From positions 62,001 to 126,000 of the forward strand of contig WNNJ02001160.1 of NCBI GenBank assembly GCA_012934845.2: a DNA stretch of 64,000 bases. Reading direction: 5' to 3'. A program made the position numbers and the translations under genes. Positions 31,985 through 43,110 of this stretch are shown in pieces. The notes beneath the pieces are model-generated. The model saw only the letters and a program-made list of their open reading frames with translations. It searched no databases and was not told where the DNA came from. Positions within the stretch are counted from its first letter, which is position 1. Each line of letters starts with the position of its first letter. Source of the DNA: Pomphorhynchus laevis. Lineage: Eukaryota > Acanthocephala > Palaeacanthocephala > Echinorhynchida > Pomphorhynchidae.

Positions 31985-34042
31985 AATGCATCTTACAACG
32001 AATTCCTTCAACAAAAGTGTCATTAATACGAAAAACGCTCGAACGCCAACTAGCTTTGTGGCAGCAAAAAGAATATGAAGCTCTATACGTGGAAGCTGAA
32101 TATCTCCAGCTTAGCATCCGTCTCAACTGCAGAAAAAATTCAGATGACTGGATCAAAACGTATTGCAACTTAATGACACAAGGGAAAATTTCAGCATGGT
32201 CACCCGTTCTTGACGATGTGACCAAATCAGCAGTGCTTGCACCAGACGACGACATACACGGTACACAAGTAAAACAGATACTTCAAAACCTTCACCCGCC
32301 TGCCTGCTGTCCTCCAAACGACATCATCTTGTTTGCAAAGCTTCAAAACGCTCATGACCATAACCCTTGCAGATTCTACGCATTAGATGAAAACTCAATC
32401 ATCAGAGCCTGTGAATTCACAAAAGGAGGCACCGGTCCCTCAGGTCTTGACGCGATCGCATGGATACGAATGCTCACAAAATTCGGCATTCAATCTCTAA
32501 ACTTAGCACGATTGCTGACTGACTTTGCGATTCACCTGACAACTGAGCAGCTATCCTCGCAATTTCTAGAGGCCTTCAATACATGCTGCCTAATTGCTCT
32601 AAAGAAGAAAGATGGAGGCATAAGACCAATCGGTGTTAGTGACACCGATTGGTCTTATTTGTGACACCGCCATTTTACAACAGGTACGCAATGACATAGA
32701 AGATGTCTGCGGGAAGCGCCAACTCGCTGCAGGCCAAAAAAGCGGAATTGAGTACGCAATACACACCTTGCGCAGTGCATTTCACGATAAAACCGATCGC
32801 TGCCTGTTAGCTATCGACGCATCCAACGCGTTTAATTCAATAAACAGAGCCGCTGCTATCCATAACATAAAATTCACCTGCCCTTCACTGCATAAAGTCA
32901 TTTAAAACATTTACTCCATTCAATCTCTCACTTGGCGGTTACAGTATCTTATCAGAAGAGGGCTTCACTCAAGGCGTTCCGTTCGCAATGGCCGGCTTTT
33001 TACTTGCATCTCTACCCTTAATCGAGTCAATCCAACAATCCGTATTTGCCGTCATACAAAAATGGTACGCTGATGATGCCAACTTCGTCGGCACACCAGA
33101 GCAACTAAGAGCAGTTTGGAAAATTTAAATACGCGACGGCCCAAAATACGGTTATAATGTGAATTTAACAAAATCACAGTTACTTTCGCACAGCTCAATA
33201 GGCTCAATTGAACCACCATCATTAGACTTACCCACAAGCACCAAGAGGATAATCGTCCTCGGATCACCTATCGGGGAATCCGAATTCAAAAGAACCGTAA
33301 TACATACACACACTCTTAAGTGTAAATCGCTCATGTCTCGCCTAACAGCTATCGAGAAGATTAACCCCCAGGTCGCTTACTGTGGTTTGACAAAAGCAAC
33401 ACAATCAAAATGGACGTATTTGCTGCGAATGAGCCGATGTGACCCTTCTTGGTTAACCGACCTAACAGCAACAATAAAATACGGTCTACTGGTCGAATTA
33501 GCAAGAAGATCCCTAACTGATAATTAGTATGAAGCATTCACCGCACCGCTAAAACTAGGAGGACTAGGTATCTTTGATCCTGCTTCTATTGCTCTTCTGG
33601 AAAACGACTATTCAATTCGAATTTGCTCTACATTTGATAGCAACCTTATTGGAGAAGACTTACGTAAACTACAAAAAAACAACAATATTGGAAGTAGTTG
33701 CGAATCGTATCGCCGTTTTCAAGATACGTTTATCTGTCGCACCTGTATCAATGAAAGAAAATACAAAAAACATCTTAAAATATGCGTCAAGATATGGTGC
33801 TAGCTCATGGTCAAGTGCCCTTCATCTCAAACACGAAAAATTCACTCTGCGAGCGGAAGAATTCAAAGATACAACATCAGCACGTTACGGCGTTTTGTCA
33901 GACGACTTGCGAGGTACCCACTGTTTTATGCAGCAACGATATTGACGTTGGACACGCTCTTTTGTGCAAAAAAGGAAGCATTCCCACAATCAGACACATC
34001 GCGATTCGAGACTTAATTGCCGGTGAACTGACAACATTCTAA
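31985..34042 (+). mobile_element. CXC-RT-REL LINE copy A, lacking both ends
   Basis: Starts mid-protein at ILQRIPSTKVSLIRKTLERQ (residues about 176-195 of the intact copy) and ends at the knuckle, GHALLCKKGSIPTIRH. It keeps TGPSGLDAIAWIRML, ALKKKDGGIRPIGVS, AIDASNAFNSINRAA (motif A), GFTQGVPFAMAG (motif B; D changed to V), KWYADDANFVG (motif C) and IVLGSPIGES. The REL domain is gone: its place is taken by the leader of copy B. The block after RPIGV is replaced by a 17-bp fold-back (32620-32658). At least six breaks. Confidence 0.85.
32620..32658. repeat. 17-bp palindrome replacing RT sequence
   Basis: ATAAGACCAATCGGTGT (32620-32636) and ACACCGATTGGTCTTAT (32642-32658), loop TAGTG. The left arm encodes the conserved RPIGV; the right arm is its reverse complement and stands where the RRI-like residues should be. 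Confidence 0.95.
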
Positions 34043-35652
34043 TAAACATACAATCTAATATAAATACAATCGTCCAGCTTACAAACCTACAACGGCAATT
34101 ACAATATTTCTCTTTTCAAGTTATAAGTAAATCTATTAATTACATAATCGTCCAGCTTATTCTGGAAGCAGTTCCAGCGCCTTAGGGACTATGCCTAAGG
34201 GTCGACCCAACACAGCAATCATTTGCTGCACCTGCAATGGCACCGCAGCCAAATGCAAAGGATGCCGGTGTGCCAAGACTGGGCGACATTATAAGAATTG
34301 TCGTGCATTCAATTGCTCCAACAAACGTGAGGTGCCGGCTACCTCAAGTGTTTCAAGTAAGCCTACTAGTGTGTCAGCTAATTCTGTTCCCGATACCATA
34401 CAAAATATTCCTTTACCGCGAGTTGATCCGCCAATAACGGGACTTATCAGTCATCAAAATAAGGTCCTCACAAGTGAAAGCGCGACACAACGAGAATACA
34501 CCAGAGTATCTCAGTGCACTATGAATGCTATCTTCGATAAAATAATCCTATGACGACCAAACCTATTCAGGCTTTCGCTATGTAGCGAGTCGAAAACGTT
34601 CATAAGCGAGCTGGCTACCATCTACGAATAAGCCTCAGTAAATGAGTGCTCTCTAAAGTATGCTGTCATTTTTTGCCAATTGATTTTGCAGCGACCTCCG
34701 AAGTCGAATCCAAAGAAGATCAAACAAATCCTGTACCGGCGTTTGGCATTGTGGCATTCTCGCGATCATGATTCCTTGCCTTTTGAAGCTCGAAGCCTCT
34801 AGGCGCTTATCCTTAATCTAAGCCGTCCGCGTGTCCAGAAATGAATCGGGAAAGAATGTTTAAGAAGATGATGCTCAGTGGCAAACTATCCTCAGCGATG
34901 AAGTTTCTGCAGGATGACCCAGGTTGTGGATCAATCTTAAATCCCAGCGATGTCACTAATAAGGGCACTGTTCGTGACATCCTGTTGCAGAAACATCCCG
35001 ATGCAGGGGATATTAACCCCGATGCGATAGTGACTTCCCCCATAGCATATCCAGGTGCATTCCATCCAATACTATTTGACGCGATTGACCATTCTGTGAT
35101 AATCGCCATGGCTAAGAAGACAAAAGGAAGCGCTGGACCGTCTGGAGTGGATGCATATTCGTGGAACTTGATGTTAACATATTTTGGCGATGAGTCCCTG
35201 AAACTAGGTAATTCGCTGGCCACGTTCGCCAGAGCTCTGTCTACTGTGACTATCATGGATTGCACAATGAAAGCACTGACCGTGATCCGCCTTGTTGCGC
35301 TTAGCAAGAACCCCGGAGTAAGACCCATCGGTATAGGAGACGTTTCCAGACGTATCGTTTCAAAGGCTTACTCAGTATCGCCCAACCTCACATGCAAAAT
35401 GTTTGTGACTCACTGCAAATTTGTGCAGGTCAACGGGCAGGCACAGAGTTTGTGATCCATCATGTACGAAAATCATTAGCGTCTAATTCACACTCGATCG
35501 CCCTCTCCATTGATGCAGACAACGCCTTTAATCGTGTATGCAGAAAAACGGCATTGCGGAATATGCCTATGATATGTCCTGCCCTATCGAATATTCTCTT
35601 CAACCTCTATCGAGAGCCGACAAAAATGATTGTTGAAAAGGAAGTAATTTGA
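34043..35652 (+). mobile_element. CXC-RT-REL LINE copy B, 3' half missing
   Basis: Leader 34043-34190, start ATG at 34191: PKGRPNTAIICCTCNGTAAK then CKGCRCAKT, the N-terminal Cys-rich domain (the third cysteine pair is partly lost: HYKNC for xCxxC). Middle part broken; from 34841 FKKMMLSGKLSSAMKFLQDD, GSAGPSGVDAYSWNLML, ALSKNPGVRPIGIGDVSRRI, then a frameshift to CAGQRAGTEFVIHHVRK and ALSIDADNAFNRVCRKTALR (motif A). It stops at YREPTKMIVEKEVI, 9 residues before motif B. The 9-bp palindrome TTTGATCCC/GGGATCAAA (35648-35671) marks the joint with copy C. Confidence 0.85.
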
Positions 35653-35695
35653 TCCCGTGAAAGGGATCAAAGGGAAAATCATGCCAAGGTTTTCC

Positions 35696-38600
35696 ATGCC
35701 AAGGGGAAAACTATCTAATACTCTGAAGTGTTGTGGATGCAACGGTCCCAACGCCAAATGCAAAGGATGCCGGTGTAAGAAGACAGGTTCACAGTGCACA
35801 AACTGTTCAGCCCCTAATTGCACGAATAATGCGGTTCAATATTTATCTAGTATTCGTAGTAATCAAGATCACCGCAATGATTCTAGACACGTCTCACCTC
35901 TCATTCATCAAGCAGATTTTGCGAATCCAGATCCAACAATCAACAGCACAGTCATTCAACCTCAGACTGATGAACTAACAGAGCAAATTTTTCTTAACTG
36001 CGACAGAGCTATTAAAATGCTGACTGCATATGCTTCTTCCAAGAATAGTCACAGTTATCGAAATGCAATCGATGCGATTTTCAGCGAAGTAATATCGTGG
36101 CGTCCTAATTTGTACAGCTTATTTAAATGCAATGCTGCAAACTCTTTTATTGACAAACTGAGTTCTCTCTATATGATCGCAAGTGATAATCCGCTGAACA
36201 TGTCATCTACTCTAAAGTCGATAGTTGTGCTATGCCAATTGGTACTTCAACGGACACGAAATTCTGGATGCAAATTAGTGAGATTAAACATTCAACGACG
36301 ACTTAAGCTTTGGGCAGACCACGAACTACTAAACCTATATTCAGAAGCTCGTTATTTACAAAATGAATATACACAATGTAAATCCCCTTGTTCTACTGCA
36401 AAATGGACTGACAGGTTTTGTAGATTAATGCAGCAGGGCAAGATTGGAACAGCGATGCGAATACTTGAAAACCCTGAAGCTGAAATGAAGATTCTATCTT
36501 TGGGGGATTACATAGGTGGAATAACGGTGATGGAAAAACTCAAACAACTACATCCTAATTCAAGAGAAGTTTATTCAGACTCGATATTAAAAGGTTCCGT
36601 TCCTGGATCCGTCAATCATCATCCAATCAGATTTCAATCTATTTCGGCAAGTAATATCATTTCCGCTGCACGTCGCACACAAGGATCTGCAGGCCCCTCA
36701 GGCATGGACGCACATAATTGGTGTATCATGCTAGAGTCATTTGGTCATAGTTCGATTAAATTAGCAGAATCTTTAGCTAGTTTAGCAGTCACAATCGCTA
36801 CCTCATTACTGCCATCTGGCTCTCTCAATGCTTTTACGGCTAGTCGTCTCATTCCTCTTGACAAAAATCCTGGGGTTCGACCTATTGGAATCGGAAACGT
36901 CGAAAGGAGAATCATAGGTAAAGTTTTATGCGATATTATACAAGAAGATTTACAATCAGTAGCAGGTCTTGAACAGCTATGTGCAGGTCAGCGTTGTGGG
37001 GTGGAAGCCGCAGTTCACTCAGTTGCTGAGCAATTTAGACAATCTCAATATGCTGCGATTCTGCAAGTAGATGCATCAAACGCATTCAACTGTATAAATA
37101 GAAATCTAGCGCTGAAAAATATAGAGTTTGTGTGCCCATCTATGTCAACACTTATGGCAAATCTCTACACTGACCCAACTTCATTGTGTGTCGATGGTGA
37201 TATTATCTATGCGAAAGAAGGGTTCACACAAGGTGACCCACTCTCAATGTTTGCCTTTGCCGCAGCTTCTTTACCTCTAATAAAACGGATTCAATCTTTA
37301 ATGCCAGATGTATCTCACAGATGGTACGCGGACGATGCGAATTGTGTAGGAAAGGTTGAGAGCTTGGTCAAGGTTTGGAACTTCCTAAGACAAAATGCAC
37401 ACAAGTATGGATTTATACTTAATGAGCAAAAATGTCAAGTAGTAGTACATGAACAAAATTTAGCTTCTTCTGGAACTGTATTTCAAGGATGCGGAGTTAA
37501 AATAGTCACAAATGGAACACGAATTTTGGGATCGGTTATTGGAACACAATCTTTTGTAGACGAGTTTATTACTGAAAAAGTTAAGCGTTGGGCTGACCTA
37601 GTATCCAACCCTCAGATGTTGCTAAACTGAATCTTCATATTGCGTATGTGGCCCTGACTCAGTCCCTCCAGTATAAGTGGACATATGTTCAAAGAACATG
37701 TGAAGGGAGTCTAAATTCATACGCCAAACTGTCTGATTCACTGTTGAAACGGCTTATTCCAGCAATAACAGGTTTAATAACGGATGATGAATATGTCAAT
37801 ATGTTATTGTTGCCAAAACGATTTGGAGGCCTTGGGATTGATGATCCTAATGATGAACCAGAGAGAAAATTTCGAAACTTAAGACTAATATGTAATCCAC
37901 TACTAGAACATATTACAGGAAACGCATTAAAAGACATACAAAAGAAAATCGCCGTATCTCTAAAAGAAGAAAATAATGTATTGTGGAAAGAGAGGCGGGA
38001 TACTGTCTCAACTTTACGAACATCTTTTACCTCCACCTTAAGCTATTTATCACGTCCCGGAACATCAACTTGGCTATCGGCAAAACCAATAGTGAGTTAC
38101 AAACGATATTTGAGTAAACGTCAATTTCAAGACGCACTTGCTATAAGATATGGCTGGCCACCTCCTAACGCACCACAAAATTGTACCTGCGGTAACTGTT
38201 TTGATCTCAGACATTGCCTTGCGTGTCAAGTTGGAGGTCTACCAACAATAAGGCATAATGCTGTTCGCAATTTTGTTGCATCGAGATTAACCCAAGTGAC
38301 GTCGTCTGTCGCGATTGAGCCTGTATTACGAACACTGCCTGAAAATGTCGAATTCGAGCGACCTACAACAACACGGGATATGGACGCAAGACTCGACATT
38401 GAATGCAACGGTTTATTCGGTGATACATTAGAGCGGTCCTTACTGGACATTTGTACATTCAACCACCTAGCCCAATCGTATCGTTCGAATAATCCGGATA
38501 ACCACTTCAATTACCACACACAAAGGAAAATGGCCAAGTATAGCGAACGTGTTGCCAAGTTTGAAGACGCAAATTTTTACCCGTTCGTAATAGCGTGTAA

Positions 38601-38868
38601 CGGTGCTATGGGTAATGAGGCTCAGCTAGTTCTGAAGCGGATGGCGAAATTGGAAGCTGAAAAATCTAAACGACCCTACAATCGTTGCATTGAAGACCTT
38701 AGAGTTGACATTGGTTTTCTAATGGCTAGGTCGGCTTCAGTCGCATTGCGAAATGCGAGGTCGAGAACTGGAAGGTTTGCAGGAATTGCAATGGAAAATT
38801 TTATTGGTGATACGATAGATGATCTTAAAATTCAAGATACACTGTCGTGCCAGGATGTTCAAATTTGA
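35696..38868 (+). mobile_element. CXC-RT-REL LINE copy C, one frameshift
   Basis: Start ATG chosen at 35696 (PRGKLSNTLKCCGCNGPNAK), which aligns with the starts of copies B, D and E; an in-frame ATG at 35657 lies in palindromic joint sequence. N-terminal Cys-rich domain, then GPSGMDAHNWCIML, DKNPGVRPIGIGNVERRI, LQVDASNAFNCINRNLALK (motif A), GFTQGDPLSMFAF (motif B), RWYADDANCVGK (motif C). The frame shifts near 37620-37630, then continues open to 38868: CTCGNCFDLRHCLACQVGGL (knuckle), RHNAVRNF, ARLDIECNGLFGDTLERSLL and AKYSERVAKFEDANFYPFVI (REL). About 1055 residues in all. All catalytic landmarks are present; only the frameshift prevents a full protein. Confidence 0.9.
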
Positions 38869-38997
38869 TATATTATTTTTTATTTCAATTGTGACCCGTT
38901 AGGTATTGTTCTACTGTTGCCCATTAGGGGACTTTGAAAGTCTTGTGTTTATTTGATTTACAATAAATATTTTTTATTTTTTTTTATTTAAAAAAAA
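38869..38997 (+). other. 3' UTR of copy C with conserved tail motif
   Basis: TTGCCCATTAGGGGACTTTG (38917-38936) is this copy's version of the family tail motif; ACAATAAATATTTTT and a T/A-rich run follow. Confidence 0.7.
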
Positions 38998-39037
38998 GAG
39001 TTTAATATTGTGAAAAGTTTTAAATATTGTGAAAGAG
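38998..39037 (+). repeat. Short tandem of TTTAATATTGT-type units
   Basis: GAGTTTAATATTGTGAAAAG then TTTTAAATATTGTGAAAGAG follow the tail of copy C. The same unit is reiterated at 39424-39510 after the next tail. Confidence 0.6.
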
Positions 39038-39420
39038 TTGAAACGGTCGATCAGGGAAAATTCATACCCCTAATTTTCTCCTCTTCTGGTGGGATCGGTA
39101 ACACAGCAATTTCAACTATCAAGACGATAGTATCCGCAACAACACGACAGTCCTCAGATTGCTATGCAGACATAATCGCTCGCTTGCATTCCAAAATATC
39201 AATTGCGATTGCTCGCTCAGCATCAGCAAGCCTGCGATTGCCGAGATCAACCAGCCACTCGCCGATATATATCAAACCGACATCGGACGCTTGATTGGAG
39301 GCATAAGGTGGTCATTAAGATGAAACTACAACAATTGAATTAAGGATTTGTACGTTTGAACTGAAGGCCAATTTGCGGGAACCAATTTTGTACAATTTAA
39401 ATAAATGAATTATTGTTTAA
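39010..39420 (+). mobile_element. CXC-RT-REL LINE, C-terminal fragment with tail
   Basis: FKYCERVETVDQGKFIPLIF, SSGGIGNTAISTIKTIVSAT, CYADIIARLHSKISIAIARS and SLRLPRSTSHSP, stop at 39294. This is the end of the REL region. The tail motif GGCCAATTTGCGGGAACC lies at 39366-39383, followed by TTTGTACAATTTAAATAAAT. It is a severely 5'-truncated insertion or the leftover 3' end of an interrupted copy. Confidence 0.85.
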
Positions 39421-39423
39421 AAA

Positions 39424-39510
39424 AGAGTTTAATATTGTTATAGAGTTTTAATATTGTTATAAGAGTTTTTTAATATTGTTATAAGAGTTTTTAATATTAT
39501 TATAAGAGTT
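39424..39510 (+). repeat. Minisatellite, about 20-bp TTTAATATTGTTATAAGAG
   Basis: Four to five units, each near TTTTAATATTGTTATAAGAG, between one element tail (39366-39420) and the leader of copy D. Confidence 0.8.
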
Positions 39511-39525
39511 CATTATATTGAGTTT

Positions 39526-39845
39526 AAACTATCTTGATACCTATTAACTACTTACAATCTCAAGTAAATACAATTACAACATCTTACAATCTAAAGTAAA
39601 TACAACGTGAGTTTGAACTTTTTTGGCTGCTTCATAAACTACTTACATTCTATACAAATTACAATTACAACATCTCACAATAAATAACGTACATCAGCTA
39701 TTTAGACAATTACAGTATTAAATCTACAAAGATTTGTCACGTTCTACAGGTAAACCTGCAATTTTTTACATTCGGACATCTAACAGTCAACGAAGCCGTA
39801 CGCCCAGGGCACATCCCGGGGTGCGCAATTTAAGTTGACCTCGAA
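39526..39845 (+). promoter_or_regulatory. 5' leader of intact LINE copy D
   Basis: Non-coding, rich in TTACAAT. Starts near CTTGATACCTATTAACTACT (39533-39552), a motif shared with 21485-21510 and, on the minus strand, with the CR1-like LINE leaders at 9340-9363 and 9834-9858. An internal promoter would be expected here for a LINE, but no core element can be proven by eye. Confidence 0.4.
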
Positions 39846-42800
39846 ATGACAAAAGGCAAACCTCGAAATTCACCCAGATGCTGTGGATACAACGGGCAGA
39901 ACGCAGTCTGCAAGGGATGCAAATGCGCAAAGGCAAGCACATATTGCACGGACTGTGCCGCTACGAACTGCACCAACCGAGGAAATTCACCGATAATAGT
40001 TGACCATTCCACTAGCTGCTCAACCAGTAGCCACGTAACCACAGTTAACGAGCCGGCTAATTCCATAGCGCCCATCCAGGAGGATGTCCGTACAATTAAC
40101 CATGTGTTTTTAAACCCCCGACCGACCGCTGCCAGTCGCGATTTACTCAATGATCGCCCGTCCGCTGAAAGGATGCCATGCAGCTATGAAGATTCTATTA
40201 ATTTTATGTACAATAAAGTCATTCTTTGGAAACCGAATCTACTATCTTTACCCATTTGCCAAGCTAGCAATCGGTTCATAGACTTATTGGCTTCGAGGTA
40301 CTTGGATGTTGGTGAGGGTACTGCAAATGAAGGTATCGCGCTCAAAGAAGTTACAGTTATTTGTCAGCTCATACTGCAGCGAATCCCATCCCGAAAAGCC
40401 GCAGTTATTCGGAAAACCCTAGAGAGGCGTACTCAAATGTGGGCAGATAAACAAATCCATGATTTATTTGAAGAGGCTTTTGCTCTGCAACAGAAAGTAG
40501 TTCACGGCTTGACGAAGAGTGTTCATATTACAAATCAAAATGAGAGTGGAGTGTTCTCTAGGCTGATGCAGTCTGGAAAAACACATGCCGCTATTCGGAC
40601 GTTAGATTCTCAATATGCGTATCTGCCTCTACTCAAACCTGACGATGAGATTGACGGAGTAACTATATACGATATCTTATTGGACTTACACCCGCCAGGA
40701 AAGCCTATCCATAAAGACTCAATCCTGAATGTTCCTCTACCAGGCTGCATGCCTCATCACGCTGTTGTGTTCTCTGCAATCGATGGGCAGATCATACTCA
40801 AAGCAGCAATGAGGACTCACGGCTGCGCCGGTCCATCTGGAGTGGATGCTGTTGCTTTCAGACGAATGATCAGTTCATTTGGTCCTCATTCACGAAAACT
40901 AGCAGACGCCATTGCTTCTTTTGCAATTCGGATAGCAAGTAAACGTGTTGACCCATCTATTCTGGATGCTTTTACAGTAAGTCGTCTTGTGGCTCTTGAT
41001 AAGAACCCAGGCGTGCGCCCTATTGGCATAGGAGAGATAGTTCGCCGTATAGTGGGAAAGGTAATTATGAGCTTAATAGGAAAGGATCTTCAGGCAGTGT
41101 CTGGGCATGTTCAAATGTGTAGTGGACAGCGCGGTGGAATGGAGTACATCATACACAGAGTTTCCGAGACTATCACGGTCAATGATCAGTATGTGTTACT
41201 TTCCGTGGATGCAAAGAACGCATTCAATACGGCAAATCGGAAGGTTGTACTAGCTAACGTTCCTTTTATTTGTCCTGCTCTTGAGTGTATTCTGCATAAT
41301 ACGTATTCAGAGCCGTCAAAGTTAGTGTGTTGTGGCCGTTCTTTGCGATCCCAAGAAGGATTTACACAAGGGGATCCTCTAGCTATGGCTGCTTTTGCAG
41401 TGTCCTCGCTGGCAATTATTCATCGAATTCGCGAGTCGGTTCCGCACGTAAGTCAGTATTGGTATGCGGACGACGCAAATTTTATGGGGTCGTTAGAGGA
41501 CGTTACTCGAGTTTGGGACCTACTCGAATCATTTGGTCATCAGCATGGCTACTTTGTTAACGCCAATAAATCAATTGTGATGATTCATTCTGAACAGCTA
41601 GAAGAAACCGAAAAACGATTTGAAAAATACAACGTCCGTATTGAGACAAGGGGTGTCAAACTGCTAGGATCACCTGTTGGAGACGCCGAATTTGTCAAGA
41701 ATGTGAGTAGTGAGCTCATATCCAAATGGTCTTGTTTGATCAGGAAACTTGCCAATGCGGCAAAGCATGATGCCCAGTCAGCATATGTCGCCTTTGTCAA
41801 AGCCTGTCAATCAAAGTGGTTACATTTATGCAGGACAACCCAATGTGATCCAGGTTGGTTCTCTGAAATTAGACAGCTAATATTTGGGCAGTTCGCTTTT
41901 GATGTATTTGGGCACACACTGGACGAAACTGAGCAATTGATTTGTAGTCTCCCTTTGAGTTTCGGAGGTATGGGATTTCGAGATCCTTGCGTAGACGCTC
42001 CATACGTGCTAAACGCGTCAAAACCGTTGTGCAGAGCTTTTGACCAGTCGGATAATATTCTCGAAGTAGATAGGCTACAAACCCAAGCTCTGAAAGATAT
42101 TGCTAGCGACAACAGATTACGTTCTGCTTCACTATTGGTTGGTTTACGTGAACGTGCTTCAATTCAAACAGTCAAGCTTCTACAGTATGCATCGGTCAAA
42201 GGGGCTTCAAGTTGGCTTCAAACGAGTCCTCTTAAAGCGTCGGGATTTAACATGACAAAATTCAAATTTCAGGATGCGGTTGCTGCAAGGTATAACTGGT
42301 CCTTATCTAGTCTACCGAAAAAGTGCGAATGTGGAGATGATATCTGTCTAACCCATGCATTGTCGTGCAAAAGAGGGGCTCTCCCAATTATTCGTCACAA
42401 TGAGGTAAGGGATGTTTTGGCCTCCGCCTTATCTGAAATATGCAACGGCGTCGGGATTGAACCCGCACTCCAGCCCGTTACAAATGACTTTGTATTTCAG
42501 TGCTCGACCACAGCCCGGGGAGAAGATGCTCATCCTGATATTGTATGCGGCGGTTTATTCGGTGGTAGGTTGGAGCGGACATTCATAGATGTCTGCGTCT
42601 TCAACAACTTGGCTCCATCTTATCACCTAAGGACTGTCGATGCAAGTTTCGAATACCACGAGAATCGGAAAAGAGCAAAGTATCAGGAACGAATTAGTGA
42701 AATTGAACACTCGTCTTTCATACCGTTTGTCCTGGCAGCTACTGGAGGATTTGGTCCAACAGCGAAACGGTTGATGCAGACAATCGCTGCAAGGATGTCC

Positions 42801-42968
42801 TCCAAACTGCAACGAAGCTATAGCGATATGATTTCGTTTATACAAACACGATTTAGTATAATTCTCGCGCGTTCTATTTCCTGCTGCATGCGGGCTCCAC
42901 GATCACGAATCGGTGAATTTACTCGGCCCATGGAGAACGCGGTGACTGGAATAGCTTCAATTGGATGA
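39846..42968 (+). CDS. Intact CXC-RT-knuckle-REL retrotransposon protein
   Basis: 1040 codons without a break. Residues 12-43 form a Cys-rich CXC-like domain (CCGYNGQNAVCKGCKCAK...CTDCAATNC). RT: 326-335 GCAGPSGVDA, 383-401 ALDKNPGVRPIGIGEIVRR, motif A 453-461 with Asp455, motif B 504-513 GFTQGDPLAM, motif C 540-543 YADD, 606-612 KLLGSPV. A knuckle follows: Cys827, Cys829, His837, Cys841, then RHNEVRD (850-856). The R2-type restriction-like endonuclease core has HPDI (896-899), IDV (914-916) and the Lys/Tyr-rich KRAKY (942-946). The final block (958-1020) has FIPFVLAATGGFG and CMRAPRSR. The domain order knuckle-REL after RT is that of R2/CRE-type LINEs; the N-terminal Cys domain is not R2's C2H2. 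It probably nicks DNA and primes reverse transcription there. One ORF, no AP endonuclease. Confidence 0.92.
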   Translation: MTKGKPRNSPRCCGYNGQNAVCKGCKCAKASTYCTDCAATNCTNRGNSPIIVDHSTSCSTSSHVTTVNEPANSIAPIQEDVRTINHVFLNPRPTAASRDLLNDRPSAERMPCSYEDSINFMYNKVILWKPNLLSLPICQASNRFIDLLASRYLDVGEGTANEGIALKEVTVICQLILQRIPSRKAAVIRKTLERRTQMWADKQIHDLFEEAFALQQKVVHGLTKSVHITNQNESGVFSRLMQSGKTHAAIRTLDSQYAYLPLLKPDDEIDGVTIYDILLDLHPPGKPIHKDSILNVPLPGCMPHHAVVFSAIDGQIILKAAMRTHGCAGPSGVDAVAFRRMISSFGPHSRKLADAIASFAIRIASKRVDPSILDAFTVSRLVALDKNPGVRPIGIGEIVRRIVGKVIMSLIGKDLQAVSGHVQMCSGQRGGMEYIIHRVSETITVNDQYVLLSVDAKNAFNTANRKVVLANVPFICPALECILHNTYSEPSKLVCCGRSLRSQEGFTQGDPLAMAAFAVSSLAIIHRIRESVPHVSQYWYADDANFMGSLEDVTRVWDLLESFGHQHGYFVNANKSIVMIHSEQLEETEKRFEKYNVRIETRGVKLLGSPVGDAEFVKNVSSELISKWSCLIRKLANAAKHDAQSAYVAFVKACQSKWLHLCRTTQCDPGWFSEIRQLIFGQFAFDVFGHTLDETEQLICSLPLSFGGMGFRDPCVDAPYVLNASKPLCRAFDQSDNILEVDRLQTQALKDIASDNRLRSASLLVGLRERASIQTVKLLQYASVKGASSWLQTSPLKASGFNMTKFKFQDAVAARYNWSLSSLPKKCECGDDICLTHALSCKRGALPIIRHNEVRDVLASALSEICNGVGIEPALQPVTNDFVFQCSTTARGEDAHPDIVCGGLFGGRLERTFIDVCVFNNLAPSYHLRTVDASFEYHENRKRAKYQERISEIEHSSFIPFVLAATGGFGPTAKRLMQTIAARMSSKLQRSYSDMISFIQTRFSIILARSISCCMRAPRSRIGEFTRPMENAVTGIASIG

Positions 42969-43110
42969 ATGCATTATTATTTTTTTCTACGTTGGAATGT
43001 TTCATAACTTTTGTACATTTACGAATTATGACAGTAGTGGCCCATTTGAGGGAACCTTATTTTCTGTACATTCGGAATAAATATTATTATATTATAATAA
43101 TAAATATTAT
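42969..43110 (+). other. 3' UTR of copy D with conserved tail motif
   Basis: TGGCCCATTTGAGGGAACCT at 43038-43057, then CTGTACATTCGGAATAAA and an ATTATTATA-rich end. This is the best example of the tail because its coding region is intact. Confidence 0.75.

Noticed and set aside
35657-35695. ATG at 35657 as start of copy C
   Set aside because: The first 13 codons fall in the palindromic joint; ATG at 35696 aligns with the starts of copies B, D and E.
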